The notes under the pieces were generated by a model that saw nothing but the letters and a program-made list of their open reading frames with translations, was not told the DNA's origin and did no database searches. From contig NZ_LGCL01000002.1 of assembly GCF_001306115.1 (NCBI RefSeq), positions 172,822 through 236,821 on the forward strand: a DNA stretch of 64,000 nt, read 5' to 3'. The stretch's first letter is position 1. Each line of letters starts with the position of its first letter. Shown here piece by piece: positions 53,074-62,592 of this stretch. Source of the DNA: Ornatilinea apprima. Its GTDB lineage: Bacteria > Chloroflexota > Anaerolineae > Anaerolineales > Anaerolineaceae. Both the position numbers and the translations under genes were made by a program.

Positions 53074-54090
53074 ATGCGTAAAGAAGTGGTTTTAATCACC
53101 GGCGCGAATGGAGAAATTGGCCATGGTCTGATCCATCACCTTAGCAAGCATCGCGACGTCATGATCGTTGCGCTGGATGTTCAACCCCTCGACGAAAAGC
53201 TGACTCACCATTGTCACCGCTTTATCCAGGGGGATATTCTTGATCAAATGTTATTGGGACGCCTGGTAGTTGAATACGAAATCCGCACCATTTATCACCT
53301 CGCTTCCATCCTTTCAACCAAAGCGGAGTATAACCCCGAAACTGCCCACCGCATTAACGTTGAAGGCACGCTCAACCTGCTCAGGCTGGCTGTGGAACAA
53401 TCGCAGTGGCAGGGACGGCCGGTGAAATTCATGTACCCCAGCTCCATTGCTGCCTATGGTATCCCAAACTTGCAGTGCAAAGAGGCTGCCGGGCGCGTAA
53501 AAGAAGATGAATGGCTGGCCCCGGTCACCATGTATGGCTGCAACAAGCTCTACTGTGAGCATTTAGGCCGCTACTATTCGCGCCATTACCGCCAGTTAGC
53601 TGCAGACAGCGGCCAGGCGACCATAGACTTTCGCTGCATCCGCTTTCCAGGTCTGATCAGCGCCTATACAATTCCCACCGGCGGCACCAGCGACTACGCG
53701 CCTGAAATGCTGCACGCCGCGGCTCAAAACGAGGACTACGACTGCTTTGTCCGTGAAGATACACGCCTTCCATTTATGGCCATGCCCGATGCGATTAAAT
53801 CGCTCTTGATGCTGGAGGAGGCGCCAAGAGAATCCCTCTCCCAGTTGATCTACAATGTAACCAGTTTTAACCCAACCGCGCGAGAAATTGCTGAAATTGT
53901 AAAAGGCGCATTTCCGCAATCACAAATCCGTTTTCGCCCCCACCCCAGCCGACAGCGCATCGTTGACTCGTGGCCTGCCGATGTAAATGACGACGCGGCT
54001 CAAAAAGACTGGGGGTGGAAACCAGATTATAACCAGGAAAACGCTTTTCAAGAATATCTGATTCCCGTGATTCAAAAAAGATACGCATGA
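53074..54090 (+). CDS. SDR-type L-threonine 3-dehydrogenase-like epimerase-fold protein
   Basis: 338 residues. The NAD motif TGANGEIG is at residue 9 and the catalytic YxxxK is MYGCNKLY. The stretch GGTSDYAPEMLHAAAQNEDYDCFVREDTRLPFMAMPDAIKSLLML closely follows the short-chain (epimerase-like) L-threonine 3-dehydrogenases, which make 2-amino-3-oxobutyrate from threonine. That product yields glycine plus acetyl-CoA, which suits an organism with a glycine-induced cleavage operon. A related sugar-nucleotide epimerase is the alternative. Confidence 0.8.
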   Translation: MRKEVVLITGANGEIGHGLIHHLSKHRDVMIVALDVQPLDEKLTHHCHRFIQGDILDQMLLGRLVVEYEIRTIYHLASILSTKAEYNPETAHRINVEGTLNLLRLAVEQSQWQGRPVKFMYPSSIAAYGIPNLQCKEAAGRVKEDEWLAPVTMYGCNKLYCEHLGRYYSRHYRQLAADSGQATIDFRCIRFPGLISAYTIPTGGTSDYAPEMLHAAAQNEDYDCFVREDTRLPFMAMPDAIKSLLMLEEAPRESLSQLIYNVTSFNPTAREIAEIVKGAFPQSQIRFRPHPSRQRIVDSWPADVNDDAAQKDWGWKPDYNQENAFQEYLIPVIQKRYA

Positions 54091-54109
54091 CCACCAGAAA
54101 GGAAACATT

Positions 54110-54658
54110 GTGTACAACAATCTCTCTGCTCAACGATATAAGATACAGCCGGATGAAAAAGTCTCAAATGTGATTGCCTACACGAATTCCGGCCTGTTCT
54201 GGGGGGAAATTATCCTTAAAGAGCAGCTCCGCGTCAGCACCTGGTTGCGAACCGCTGCCGCCCCAGACCGTGTGTGCATGTTCAACGCGCGCATGATTCA
54301 GGTTCAGCCAAACGGCAAAGCCACACCCATTCTCTTTCCCGAATTGTATATTCCCACCTCTGAGATCCTGGTTTTTCACCTCGTTCCACCCGATTCAGAC
54401 CCGCTGGACTACGACCCATCGGAACCGAACCGCAAGATGGAGCCCATCACCGTGATGACCGCCCATTACCGCCTGGATGCTACCATCCGCATCGCCAGCA
54501 TCACCAACCTGGCCCGGTTTCTGGATGTGGTAAAAGAACCATTCACCGCTCTTTACAACGTGGAGATCACCTGCCCCATCATGCCTGCCTTGGGGTGCAT
54601 GAAGGTGCCTTACGCAATAGCGCGCCAGCAAACGGCCATCTTCACCTACCGTAATTAA
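54110..54658 (+). CDS. Protein of unknown function
   Basis: 182 residues; family not recognised. No signal peptide or membrane helix. It looks beta-rich with a Pro/Asp-rich loop (HLVPPDSDPLDYDPSEPN). The start is GTG 54110 with AAAGGAAAC just before it. It lies 19 nt after the dehydrogenase gene, so the two are probably co-transcribed. Confidence 0.7.
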   Translation: MYNNLSAQRYKIQPDEKVSNVIAYTNSGLFWGEIILKEQLRVSTWLRTAAAPDRVCMFNARMIQVQPNGKATPILFPELYIPTSEILVFHLVPPDSDPLDYDPSEPNRKMEPITVMTAHYRLDATIRIASITNLARFLDVVKEPFTALYNVEITCPIMPALGCMKVPYAIARQQTAIFTYRN

Positions 54659-54671
54659 CTCGTCTTCCATC

Positions 54672-54710
54672 AAAAGCTCCACATGGTCAAAAATGTGGAG
54701 CTTTATTTAT
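54672..54710 (+). terminator. Terminator after the unknown gene
   Basis: A stem AAAAGCTCCACAT with ATGTGGAGCTTT (54672-54684 and 54693-54704) is followed by an AT-rich tail. Confidence 0.88.
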
Positions 54711-54771
54711 AAAATTCATATATTCATGGTTTATTGTTATTCTTGGAATATTTATTATTAAGGAGAAGAAA

Positions 54772-56631
54772 ATGGTTGAACCGCAATCTGCCAATCGTTC
54801 CATTCCATTCAAAGCTGAAACCATTCAGCTATTAAATATCCTGATCCATTCGCTGTATAATGATCGCGAAGTCTTCTTGCGTGAGCTGATTTCAAACGCC
54901 TCAGACGCACTAACCCGCTTAAATTTTGAACTGCTGACCAACCGCGAAGTTTTCGAGGCCGAAGCGGAACCCAAGATCCACATTCGCACCTACCCCGATG
55001 AAAAGCTCCTGGTGATCACCGATTCGGGAATTGGGATGAATGAAGCTGAATTAATCGAGAATTTGGGCACCATTGCGCAATCGGGTGCGCGATCCTTCAT
55101 CCAGGCGGCTCAAGAGAAAAATGCCCACCTATCCGATATCATCGGACAATTTGGAGTCGGATTCTATTCATCGTTTATGGTCGCGGAATGGATTCAAGTA
55201 ACCTCTCGCTCATACCGTATTGAGGATTCAGCAGCCACCTGGTTTTCAGAAGGCGCCGGCACGTTTAATATAGAGCCGGCCGAATACGAACATCGCGGCA
55301 CGCAAGTGAAAATCAAACTGAAAGAGGACGCGGCAGAATTCCTGGAAGAATTTCGGCTTCGCGAAATCATCCGCAAGCACTCCGATTTCATACCATATCC
55401 AATTTACCTGAATGAAGGCGAGGAAAAGGTCAACCAGCAAACAGCCTTGTGGCGCCAGTCGCCGCAGGAAGTTGAAGAGACCCAGTTGGAAGACTTCTAT
55501 CGCCAATACACACTGGATTTTGAAAAACCCCTGCTGCATCTCCACATGGCTGTGGACGCTCCGCTGCAGATGTACGCTCTTCTCTTTGTCCCCGCCAACC
55601 CCGAACGGAACATTTTCTCACCGCGTAAGCAAGATGGCCTTAAGCTCTACGCCCGTAAAATTCTCATCCAGGAATACACGCAAGATCTGCTGCCCAAATC
55701 CCTGCGGTTTATTCAGGGCGTGGTTGATTCAGAGGACCTGCCCTTAAATGTCTCGCGTGAATCGGTCCAATCCACCCGGCTGATGGCACAACTGAAAAAG
55801 TTGATCACCAACCGCCTGATCGACACCTTCTCTCGGCTGGCAAAAGAGAAACCCGAAGAATACGCAAAATTCTGGAAAACATATTCGGTCTTCATCAAAG
55901 AGGGCATTGCCACCGATGAAGAATATTACGAACAGTTTATGCCGCTGCTGCGCTACCATTCCCTCAAGAACACCACCGAATGGATCAGTTTGGACGACTA
56001 TATTGAATCAAAACCGGTAGACCAGCAAAAAATCTACTACATCCTTGGTGACGATGAACGCTCCATCATCAACAGCCCGCATCTGGAAGTATACAAAAAA
56101 CGCAACCTGGATGTGCTTTTATTCACCGATCCAGTTGATCCATTTGTGCTAATGCGTGCAAAAAAGTATAAAGACATTGAGTTGGTCAACGCGGCTACAG
56201 AAAAACTCGACGCATCTGAATCCCAGGCCGAAGACGCAGAGCAAGAGAAACCGGAAACGCAGGAGAAGATTCATACTGTGATCTCCAGGATGAAAACCGT
56301 TTTGGGCGAGAAAATATCCGATGTGCGCGTTACTCATCAGCTCGTGCAGTCGCCTGCCCGCCTGATAGACGCCGAAGGAGCACTCACACCGGAATTGCAG
56401 CGCGTGTACAAGATGATGGACAAAGAAGTTGAGACCCCAGCCAGAATTCTGGAAATCAACCCCAATCATCCCATCATTCAAAAACTGGCCGAAGTTTCGG
56501 AGAGCGAAGAAATTGGCAAAGCGGTTATTGCTCAGATTTATGAAAATGCATTACTTATCGAAGGGCTGCACCCCGACCCAGCCGGGATGATTGAACGCAT
56601 CCAAAAAATTATGCAGTCAGCGCTGGAATAA
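54772..56631 (+). CDS. htpG: Chaperone protein HtpG (Hsp90)
   Basis: 619 residues. The GHKL ATPase domain shows FLRELISNASDALTRL, the DSGIGMNEAEL nucleotide-binding motif and GQFGVGFYSSFMV. Middle domain: GVVDSEDLPLNVSRES, with the conserved catalytic Arg region. The C-terminal dimerisation domain ends normally. AAGGAG lies 7 nt before the ATG. I saw no CIRCE element upstream. Confidence 0.97.
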   Translation: MVEPQSANRSIPFKAETIQLLNILIHSLYNDREVFLRELISNASDALTRLNFELLTNREVFEAEAEPKIHIRTYPDEKLLVITDSGIGMNEAELIENLGTIAQSGARSFIQAAQEKNAHLSDIIGQFGVGFYSSFMVAEWIQVTSRSYRIEDSAATWFSEGAGTFNIEPAEYEHRGTQVKIKLKEDAAEFLEEFRLREIIRKHSDFIPYPIYLNEGEEKVNQQTALWRQSPQEVEETQLEDFYRQYTLDFEKPLLHLHMAVDAPLQMYALLFVPANPERNIFSPRKQDGLKLYARKILIQEYTQDLLPKSLRFIQGVVDSEDLPLNVSRESVQSTRLMAQLKKLITNRLIDTFSRLAKEKPEEYAKFWKTYSVFIKEGIATDEEYYEQFMPLLRYHSLKNTTEWISLDDYIESKPVDQQKIYYILGDDERSIINSPHLEVYKKRNLDVLLFTDPVDPFVLMRAKKYKDIELVNAATEKLDASESQAEDAEQEKPETQEKIHTVISRMKTVLGEKISDVRVTHQLVQSPARLIDAEGALTPELQRVYKMMDKEVETPARILEINPNHPIIQKLAEVSESEEIGKAVIAQIYENALLIEGLHPDPAGMIERIQKIMQSALE

Positions 56632-56650
56632 GAAACGAATTCGTCACGCA

Positions 56651-56700
56651 AGATCCGGTAGTCTACTATATAATCAAAGTAACTACCGGATCTTTGTTTT
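56651..56700 (+). terminator. Terminator of htpG
   Basis: A perfect 12-bp stem AGATCCGGTAGT with its complement (56651-56662 and 56682-56693) is followed by TTGTTTTTTTT. Confidence 0.92.
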
Positions 56701-56736
56701 TTTTATTTTTTTTTATAACAGCAAAGAGGTTTTTTC

Positions 56737-57813
56737 ATGGCAAAGAAAACCGTTGGCACGATCGATCTTGAATGGATTTGCCCGAATTGTAACAATCGAA
56801 ACCCAGGACCTCAGAAAACGTGCCTGTCCTGTGGAGCCGCCCAACCCGCCGACGTCGAATTTATCCTACCCGAACGCCAGGAAATTTCCACCGACCAACA
56901 GAAATTGGAAGCGGCTAAAAAAGGCCCAGACATTCATTGCCCTTATTGCGGCGCGCGCAATCCGCAAGGCGCCGAAATTTGCACACAATGCGGCGGAGAT
57001 TTGACACAAGGTGTAAAGCGCACCAGTGGACAGGTCATTGGGGCCTATTCCAATGCGCTCAAAAAAGAAATCCTTTGCCCCGCGTGCGGGCAGCCCAACG
57101 CGGTTGATCAGCTTAAATGCGCTAACTGCGGCGCACCGCTAAAACCCGCTGAACAGATCGCGACGCCAAAACCGCAGGCGGCGCCAGTCAAAGCGAACCC
57201 TTTCTTCATCGGCTGTGGAGTTATCTTGCTCCTTGCCATGATTATCGGAATGTTCTTGATCTTTGGCCGCCGTGAGGACCTGACCGGCCGGGTAACCGGC
57301 GCAGAATGGCAGCGCGCCATTCTGGTAGAAGAATTTGGCCCCGTAACCCGGCAGGACTGGCAGGACAAAGTCCCCGTGGAAGCATCAAACCTGCGCTGTG
57401 AAACCCGCTTCCGCACATCCTCGAATGAGTACGTTCCCGGCGCTGAAGAAGTCTGCGGAACCGCATATATCGTTGATTCCGGCACCGGTCAGGGCGAGGT
57501 AGTGCAAGATTGTGTCTATAACATATATGATGATTACTGCTCATACGAGATCAACGAATGGCATTCAGGCAGCCCGGTTGAATTGTCGGGACGAGACTAT
57601 AATCCCATTTGGCCCAATCCCCAATTGAGTGCTGACCAGCGCCTGGGAGAACGTTCTGCCAGTTACACCATTTTTTTTGAAGCGGATGGTGAAAAATACA
57701 CTTATCGAACTTCCGATGAACGCCTCTTCCAGGCCTGCCAACCGGGCACGCGCTGGGTATTGACGGTTAACCCATCTTTGGGTTCCATTATTTCCATCCA
57801 GCCGGCGGATTAG
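56737..57813 (+). CDS. Multi-zinc-ribbon membrane protein
   Basis: 358 residues. Three zinc-binding segments: a RanBP2-like finger (EWICPNCNNRNPGPQKTCLSCG, with the Trp, Asn and C-x2-C/C-x2-C pattern), then CPYCGARNPQGAEICTQCG and CPACGQPNAVDQLKCANCG. A membrane helix (about 152-175) follows, then a ~180-residue domain that would be outside, containing several Cys. The cytosolic fingers could bind RNA or protein. Function unknown. Confidence 0.8.
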   Translation: MAKKTVGTIDLEWICPNCNNRNPGPQKTCLSCGAAQPADVEFILPERQEISTDQQKLEAAKKGPDIHCPYCGARNPQGAEICTQCGGDLTQGVKRTSGQVIGAYSNALKKEILCPACGQPNAVDQLKCANCGAPLKPAEQIATPKPQAAPVKANPFFIGCGVILLLAMIIGMFLIFGRREDLTGRVTGAEWQRAILVEEFGPVTRQDWQDKVPVEASNLRCETRFRTSSNEYVPGAEEVCGTAYIVDSGTGQGEVVQDCVYNIYDDYCSYEINEWHSGSPVELSGRDYNPIWPNPQLSADQRLGERSASYTIFFEADGEKYTYRTSDERLFQACQPGTRWVLTVNPSLGSIISIQPAD

Positions 57814-58049
57814 CTTTTGACCACAATGCTGGGTGAAAAAAGTGCCAGGCCAATCAAATATTGGATGCTGATTGTCTTGAAATGTCTGATCAAGGCTGCT
57901 TCCATGGTAACAAATGACCCGCGCAGGTTAGGAAAAATATCACCTTACAATCAGGTATATTGAGGTATACTATTGTATTGTGCGCTTGGTACGGCATCTG
58001 TCTTTATTTTTTGAATATCTCAACGAGTAAAAATCAGGAGGTAATAAAA

Positions 58050-60164
58050 GTGGAAAGTCGCAAGCAGCTTGATAGTCTCTTCAAGCCGGATTCAATCGCA
58101 GTCATTGGTGCTTCCAACACACCCGGGAAAATCGGGCATTCGGTTGTCAAGAATTTAATCGAGAGCAAGTTCCAGGGCAAAATCTATCCCATCAACCCCA
58201 AAGAAGACGAAATTCAGGGCATCAAAGCCTACCCCACCGTAGCAGACGTTCCGGGTTCGATTGACACCGCTGTCGTCACCGTGCCTGCCAAATTCGTTCT
58301 GGGTGTTACCGAAGAATGCGGAAAAAAGGGAATTCAGAGCCTCATCATCATTACCTCCGGTTTTAGCGAAGTTGGAAACCGCGAGCTGGAACAGCAAATT
58401 GTGGATATGGCCAACAGCTACCACATGCGCATTTTGGGACCCAACATCGTGGGCGTGCTGTCCAACTCGAACAAGATGAACGCCTCTTTTGCGCCCTTCC
58501 TCCCGCTTTCCGGTAAAGCCTCGCTTGTTTCACAAAGCGGTGCGCTGTTGATTGCCATGGATGCCTCCACCTATACCCGCCGGATTGGCTTTGAAAAACT
58601 GATCTCCATCGGGAATATGTCCGACGTCAGCATTGGCGATACCGTGGAATGGCTTAGCGAAGATCCTGAAACCACCTGTATTTCCCTCTACATCGAAGGC
58701 ATCAAAGACGGCCGCCAGTTCATGGATGTGAGCCGCAAAGCCACCAAACCGATCATCGCCCTCAAATCTGGCGTATCAGCTCACGGAGCCGCCGCTGCCG
58801 CATCCCATACCGGTTCGCTGGCTGGCGCTGCTGCTGTGTACGGTGCTGCATTCCAACAGGCGGGCGTTGTTCAAGCCTCAGACCTCGACAACCTCTTCGA
58901 CCGCGCACTTGCACTTTCGCTCCAACCAGCCCTCAAAGGCGACAATCTCCTGATCATCACCAATGGCGGCGGTGTGGGTGTATTGGCAACCGACGCGGCG
59001 GAACGCTTCGGCATTCCCCTCAAATTTGCTCCCAAAGAAGTGCAAGATGAATTAAAGAAACACATGCCCGATTTCGGGTCTGCCAAGAACCCGGTAGACA
59101 TCACCGGTATGGCTGGCACCGAATGGTATGTGGAATCTTTCCGCTATGCGTTATCCCACCCGTGGACAGATGGTGTTGTCGTGCTCTATTGCGAAACCGC
59201 CGTTTCCAACCCGCTGGAAATCGCTCAGGGCATCAAACAGGCAATGGATGAGTCAGGTATCACCGATAAACCGGTCTGCATCTCTTACGTTGGCGGCGAA
59301 CGCTCTGAAGAGGCGATGCGCTGGCTGGTTGAAAACGGAATTCCTGCTTACGGTGCGCCCGATGTCGCCATCAACGCGATGGCTGCCTTGCGCGAATACG
59401 CGGAAATGCGCTCCATGATGGCGGAAGATGGATCTACTGACGTGAAAGTTGACCGCGAAAAAGCGCTCAAGATTATTGCCGACGCCCGCGCTGACGGCCG
59501 CGACAGCCTGACCGAGATAGAAGCCAAGCAGGTTTTTGCCGCATACAACCTCCCGGTAACCACCACCCTCCTGTCCAAAACCGAAGATGAAGCCGTGAAA
59601 CTGGCCAAAGAAGTGGGCTTCCCGGTCGTCATGAAAATCGTCTCCCCCGACATCCTGCACAAATCCGATGCGGGCGGTGTTAAAGTTAACATCAAAGACG
59701 AAGCCGGCGTGCGCGATGCCTATCAGACCATTCTGAAGAACGCTAAAGCCTACAAGGCCGAAGCCAATATTCACGGTATTGCCATTCAAGAAATGGCTCC
59801 CTGGGGCACTGAAGTGATCCTGGGCTCCGTCAACGACGGCACCTTTGGCCCAACCATGATGTTTGGCCTGGGCGGCATCTTTGTGGAAGTCCTCAAAGAC
59901 GTTACCTTCCGCGTCGCTCCCGTAACCAAAGGCCAGGCCGAGCGCATGCTGGGTGAGATTCGCGGCGCGCCCATTTTGGCTGGTGTTCGCGGCGAAGCCC
60001 CGCGCGACAAGAAAGCCATGGCCGAAGTGGTTACCCTGTACTCGAAGATGATCGTGGACCTTGCCAGCGAAATCAGCGAAACCGATGCCAACCCCGTATT
60101 GGTGTATGAAGAAGGCAAAGGCGTCAAAGTGGTCGACGCCCGCGTGATTCTCAAGAAGAAATAA
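58050..60164 (+). CDS. acdA: ADP-forming acetate/acyl--CoA ligase, fused alpha-beta
   Basis: 704 residues. It converts acyl-CoA, ADP and phosphate to acid, CoA and ATP in the cytoplasm. CoA-binding domain at the N-terminus (PDSIAVIGASNTPGKIGHSVVKNL), two succinyl-CoA-synthetase-like domains with the phospho-His site SHTGSLAGAAAVY, then an ATP-grasp domain (FPVVMKIVSPDILHKSDAGGVKVN). The start is GTG 58050, preceded by AGGAGG; an upstream ATG (57960) gives a meaningless hydrophobic extension. It is an energy-conserving route to acetate. Symbol is by family resemblance. Confidence 0.92.
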   Translation: MESRKQLDSLFKPDSIAVIGASNTPGKIGHSVVKNLIESKFQGKIYPINPKEDEIQGIKAYPTVADVPGSIDTAVVTVPAKFVLGVTEECGKKGIQSLIIITSGFSEVGNRELEQQIVDMANSYHMRILGPNIVGVLSNSNKMNASFAPFLPLSGKASLVSQSGALLIAMDASTYTRRIGFEKLISIGNMSDVSIGDTVEWLSEDPETTCISLYIEGIKDGRQFMDVSRKATKPIIALKSGVSAHGAAAAASHTGSLAGAAAVYGAAFQQAGVVQASDLDNLFDRALALSLQPALKGDNLLIITNGGGVGVLATDAAERFGIPLKFAPKEVQDELKKHMPDFGSAKNPVDITGMAGTEWYVESFRYALSHPWTDGVVVLYCETAVSNPLEIAQGIKQAMDESGITDKPVCISYVGGERSEEAMRWLVENGIPAYGAPDVAINAMAALREYAEMRSMMAEDGSTDVKVDREKALKIIADARADGRDSLTEIEAKQVFAAYNLPVTTTLLSKTEDEAVKLAKEVGFPVVMKIVSPDILHKSDAGGVKVNIKDEAGVRDAYQTILKNAKAYKAEANIHGIAIQEMAPWGTEVILGSVNDGTFGPTMMFGLGGIFVEVLKDVTFRVAPVTKGQAERMLGEIRGAPILAGVRGEAPRDKKAMAEVVTLYSKMIVDLASEISETDANPVLVYEEGKGVKVVDARVILKKK

Positions 60165-60183
60165 CCCACCCTTTCAGAAGTTC

Positions 60184-60213
60184 AAAGAACCACCTCCAAT
60201 GAGGTGGTTCTTT
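60184..60213 (+). terminator. Terminator of the acyl-CoA ligase gene
   Basis: A 13-bp stem AAAGAACCACCTC with its complement (60184-60196 and 60201-60213) around a 4-nt loop, with T-run. Confidence 0.9.
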
Positions 60214-60273
60214 CCTATCCGGTCAAACGAACAGCCTCGTACGATCACCGCTCAAATACCATAGAGGTCAGAC

Positions 60274-61485
60274 ATGAACCTTCTGGTTTTCAATTGTGGA
60301 AGTTCTTCCCTCAACTACAAAGTATTTTCTGGAGACTCCAACAGCACCGCCCAAATCACCGCGAAAGGCAAGGCTCACCGTGTTGGAGTCAAAGGGAGCG
60401 ATCCTTCCTTCATCGAACATCATCTATCCAACCAAACTGTGAAAGAAACTCAGCCACTGGAAACGCACGCGCAGGCTGCTGAACGCGTGCTGCAGAACTT
60501 ACGTGACCATCAGATACCCATTGACGCGGTTGGCCATCGCTTTGTCCACGGAGGAGCGTATTTCAAAGAATCAGCATTGCTCACCGAAGACACCCTCGCC
60601 CGCCTGACTGAATGTCTTCCGCTGGCGCCCATCCACAATCCAAATTCAATGTCGGTCATCTACACCTGTCTGGAACATCAACCGGGCTGCCCGCAATATG
60701 TTACCTTCGATACCGCTTTCCATGCCGCTTTGCCGCCCGAAGCATATACCTATGCCGTTCCACAATCCATTCGAGACACGCATACCTACCGTAGGTTTGG
60801 GTTTCACGGTCTCTCCTACCATTTTGTAACCCAGGCAGCCGGTCCTTTCTTAGAAACCCCGTTTTCAGAATCTAAAATCATCGCCTGCCATCTCGGCACC
60901 GGTGGATCCAGCGCAGTGGCGCTGAAAAATGGTGTTCCCCTGGATACCTCGATGGGCTTCACCCCTCTTCCCGGCTTGATTATGAGCACGCGCACAGGCG
61001 ACCTGGATGCCCAAATTCCAATTCAATTACTCAAAGAAGGAAAATCGCCGAAAGAAATCGAGACCTTGTTAAACAAGAAAAGCGGCTTGTTGGGTATCTC
61101 GCAGTTTTCAAGCGACCTCAGGGACATTCTCGCCAGGGTTGAGCAAGACCCCAACGCCCACCTGGCTTTTGAAATGGCGGTGCACCGCCTGGTGAAATAC
61201 ATTGGTGCCTATGCGGTACTGCTGGGAGGGCTGGACGCACTGATTTTCACCGATGACATCGGCTTATGGAGCTGGCAACTCCGCGAATCCGTGTGCCAGG
61301 GCCTCACCTGGTGCGGAATCGCCATTGACCCCACAGCCAACCGCGAGGCGCCGTATGACCGCATCACCCCCATTGAGGCCCCAGACAGCCGCGCGCGCGT
61401 GTTGGTCATTCCCACCGATGAGGAATGGGTAATTGGTCAGGAAGGATTCGCATTGCTTCAGGAGGGACGTCATGCTTATCATTAA
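60274..61485 (+). CDS. ackA: Acetate kinase
   Basis: 403 residues. All catalytic positions of acetate kinase are present: NCGSSSLNYKVF (Asn and Ser near the N-terminus), Arg in GHRFVHGG, FDTAFH (Asp), RRFGFHGLS (His), HLGTGGSS, STRTGDLD (Arg) and PTDEEWVIG (Glu). It interconverts acetyl phosphate and acetate with ATP. No phosphotransacetylase gene is in the window. Its end overlaps the next gene, a degenerate paralogue, by 14 nt. Confidence 0.92.
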   Translation: MNLLVFNCGSSSLNYKVFSGDSNSTAQITAKGKAHRVGVKGSDPSFIEHHLSNQTVKETQPLETHAQAAERVLQNLRDHQIPIDAVGHRFVHGGAYFKESALLTEDTLARLTECLPLAPIHNPNSMSVIYTCLEHQPGCPQYVTFDTAFHAALPPEAYTYAVPQSIRDTHTYRRFGFHGLSYHFVTQAAGPFLETPFSESKIIACHLGTGGSSAVALKNGVPLDTSMGFTPLPGLIMSTRTGDLDAQIPIQLLKEGKSPKEIETLLNKKSGLLGISQFSSDLRDILARVEQDPNAHLAFEMAVHRLVKYIGAYAVLLGGLDALIFTDDIGLWSWQLRESVCQGLTWCGIAIDPTANREAPYDRITPIEAPDSRARVLVIPTDEEWVIGQEGFALLQEGRHAYH

Positions 61486-62464
61486 TATTCACCCCACAGA
61501 AACTGCATGGTCATTCGTCGACGATACGGCAAGTACCTGTTCAATTCATCATTACAGCAAGCCCATCCCCATGGAAACCATCCGTCAAGAATCACGCATT
61601 CTTTATCTCATCTCACCTGGTCAGAATGACCTACAACTCGCGCCAGAGGAACAGCGAACAGTCTCGCAGCAAGCCCCTCACATTCAAACCATTTTCCGGG
61701 ATTGTCTGCGCGCGAATCCACGGGCGGATCACCGCTTATTGAGCGAAAATCGCTTTTACCAGAACCTTCCCCCCCTGAGTACGCGCTACGCCCTGCCCGC
61801 TGATTTGGCGACCCGGTTTCAACGCGCCGGCCGGGATGCACTTACCCACCAATGGGCATGGATAAAAGCCAAATCGATCCTGCCGGAAGTCAAATCACTC
61901 ATTTCCATTCATCTCAACTCTGCTCCCAATGCGGTTGCCATCAAAAACGGCCAGCCAGTCGATCTTTCCGCAGGGTTCAGCCAGATGGACGGGCTGCCCG
62001 GTTTTCACTCTTGTGGAGAAATCGACCCGTCCTTGTGCCTGACGCTTTCAGAAAAAGGAGAACCGCCCGCAGCCATTGAGCACCTACTGGCTGCGCAGTC
62101 AGGACTTTCCAGTGTATCGCCGGAGCTAGCCAGTTTTTCGCAGATTTTTGAGCAACCCGAATCGCTGGCTTCAAAAGTCCTCAGCCATCAGTTGAAGAAA
62201 ACGATCGGCGGCATGGCCTCGGCACTCAACGCCCTCGAAGCGATCGTTTTTTCCGGTGAAATCACCCCTGCCCTTACCGCCTGGCTGGTTGATCTGCTGG
62301 AACCGCTCACTGCCTTCGGATTTATTCCCACCTCGACAATTTCTTGCGAATCAATCACCCGCCTCAATTCACCAGCAAGCCGCATTCAAGTCTTTTTAAT
62401 GGAAGATACACCCTGGAAAATTGCGTATGAAATGTTCAGTCAGGCGCAACCGCTCCAAAGCTAG
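61472..62464 (+). CDS. Degenerate acetate-kinase paralogue (probable pseudoenzyme)
   Basis: 330 residues. It aligns with the upstream kinase: SIHLNSAPNAVAIKNGQPVDLSAGFSQMDGLPGFHSCGEIDPSLC corresponds to HLGTGGSSAVALKNGVPLDTSMGFTPLPGLIMSTRTGDLDAQIP. The NxGSSS motif, the catalytic Arg of STRTGD and the phosphate-binding glycines are lost, and it is about 70 residues shorter. The frame is intact and overlaps ackA, so it is more likely a non-catalytic partner than a decaying gene. The start at 61472 has GGAGG upstream. Confidence 0.8.
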   Translation: MLIINIHPTETAWSFVDDTASTCSIHHYSKPIPMETIRQESRILYLISPGQNDLQLAPEEQRTVSQQAPHIQTIFRDCLRANPRADHRLLSENRFYQNLPPLSTRYALPADLATRFQRAGRDALTHQWAWIKAKSILPEVKSLISIHLNSAPNAVAIKNGQPVDLSAGFSQMDGLPGFHSCGEIDPSLCLTLSEKGEPPAAIEHLLAAQSGLSSVSPELASFSQIFEQPESLASKVLSHQLKKTIGGMASALNALEAIVFSGEITPALTAWLVDLLEPLTAFGFIPTSTISCESITRLNSPASRIQVFLMEDTPWKIAYEMFSQAQPLQS

Positions 62465-62517
62465 CAGGATGGTATTGCGCTCAAAAATCCCGCCGATTTA
62501 TGAGTGTGCCCATTTTC

Positions 62518-62546
62518 TTGACAACCCACCTTATCTATGTTAACTT
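62518..62546 (+). promoter_or_regulatory. Sigma-70-type promoter of the GntR-EIIA gene
   Basis: TTGACA (62518-62523), 17-nt spacer, TAACTT (62541-62546), 46 nt before the start codon. Confidence 0.7.
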
Positions 62547-62592
62547 ATTGAGGACATCTATAAACATCTTGTCTTGAAATGCTGATAATCAC

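Noticed and set aside
54711..54771. CIRCE heat-shock operator before htpG
   Set aside because: No TTAGCACTC-N9-GAGTGCTAA-like repeat is present.
57985..58005. Sigma-54-like TTGGTACG before the acyl-CoA ligase gene
   Set aside because: The -12 half reads CTGTC rather than TTGC, and -24 has GGTA in place of GGCA.
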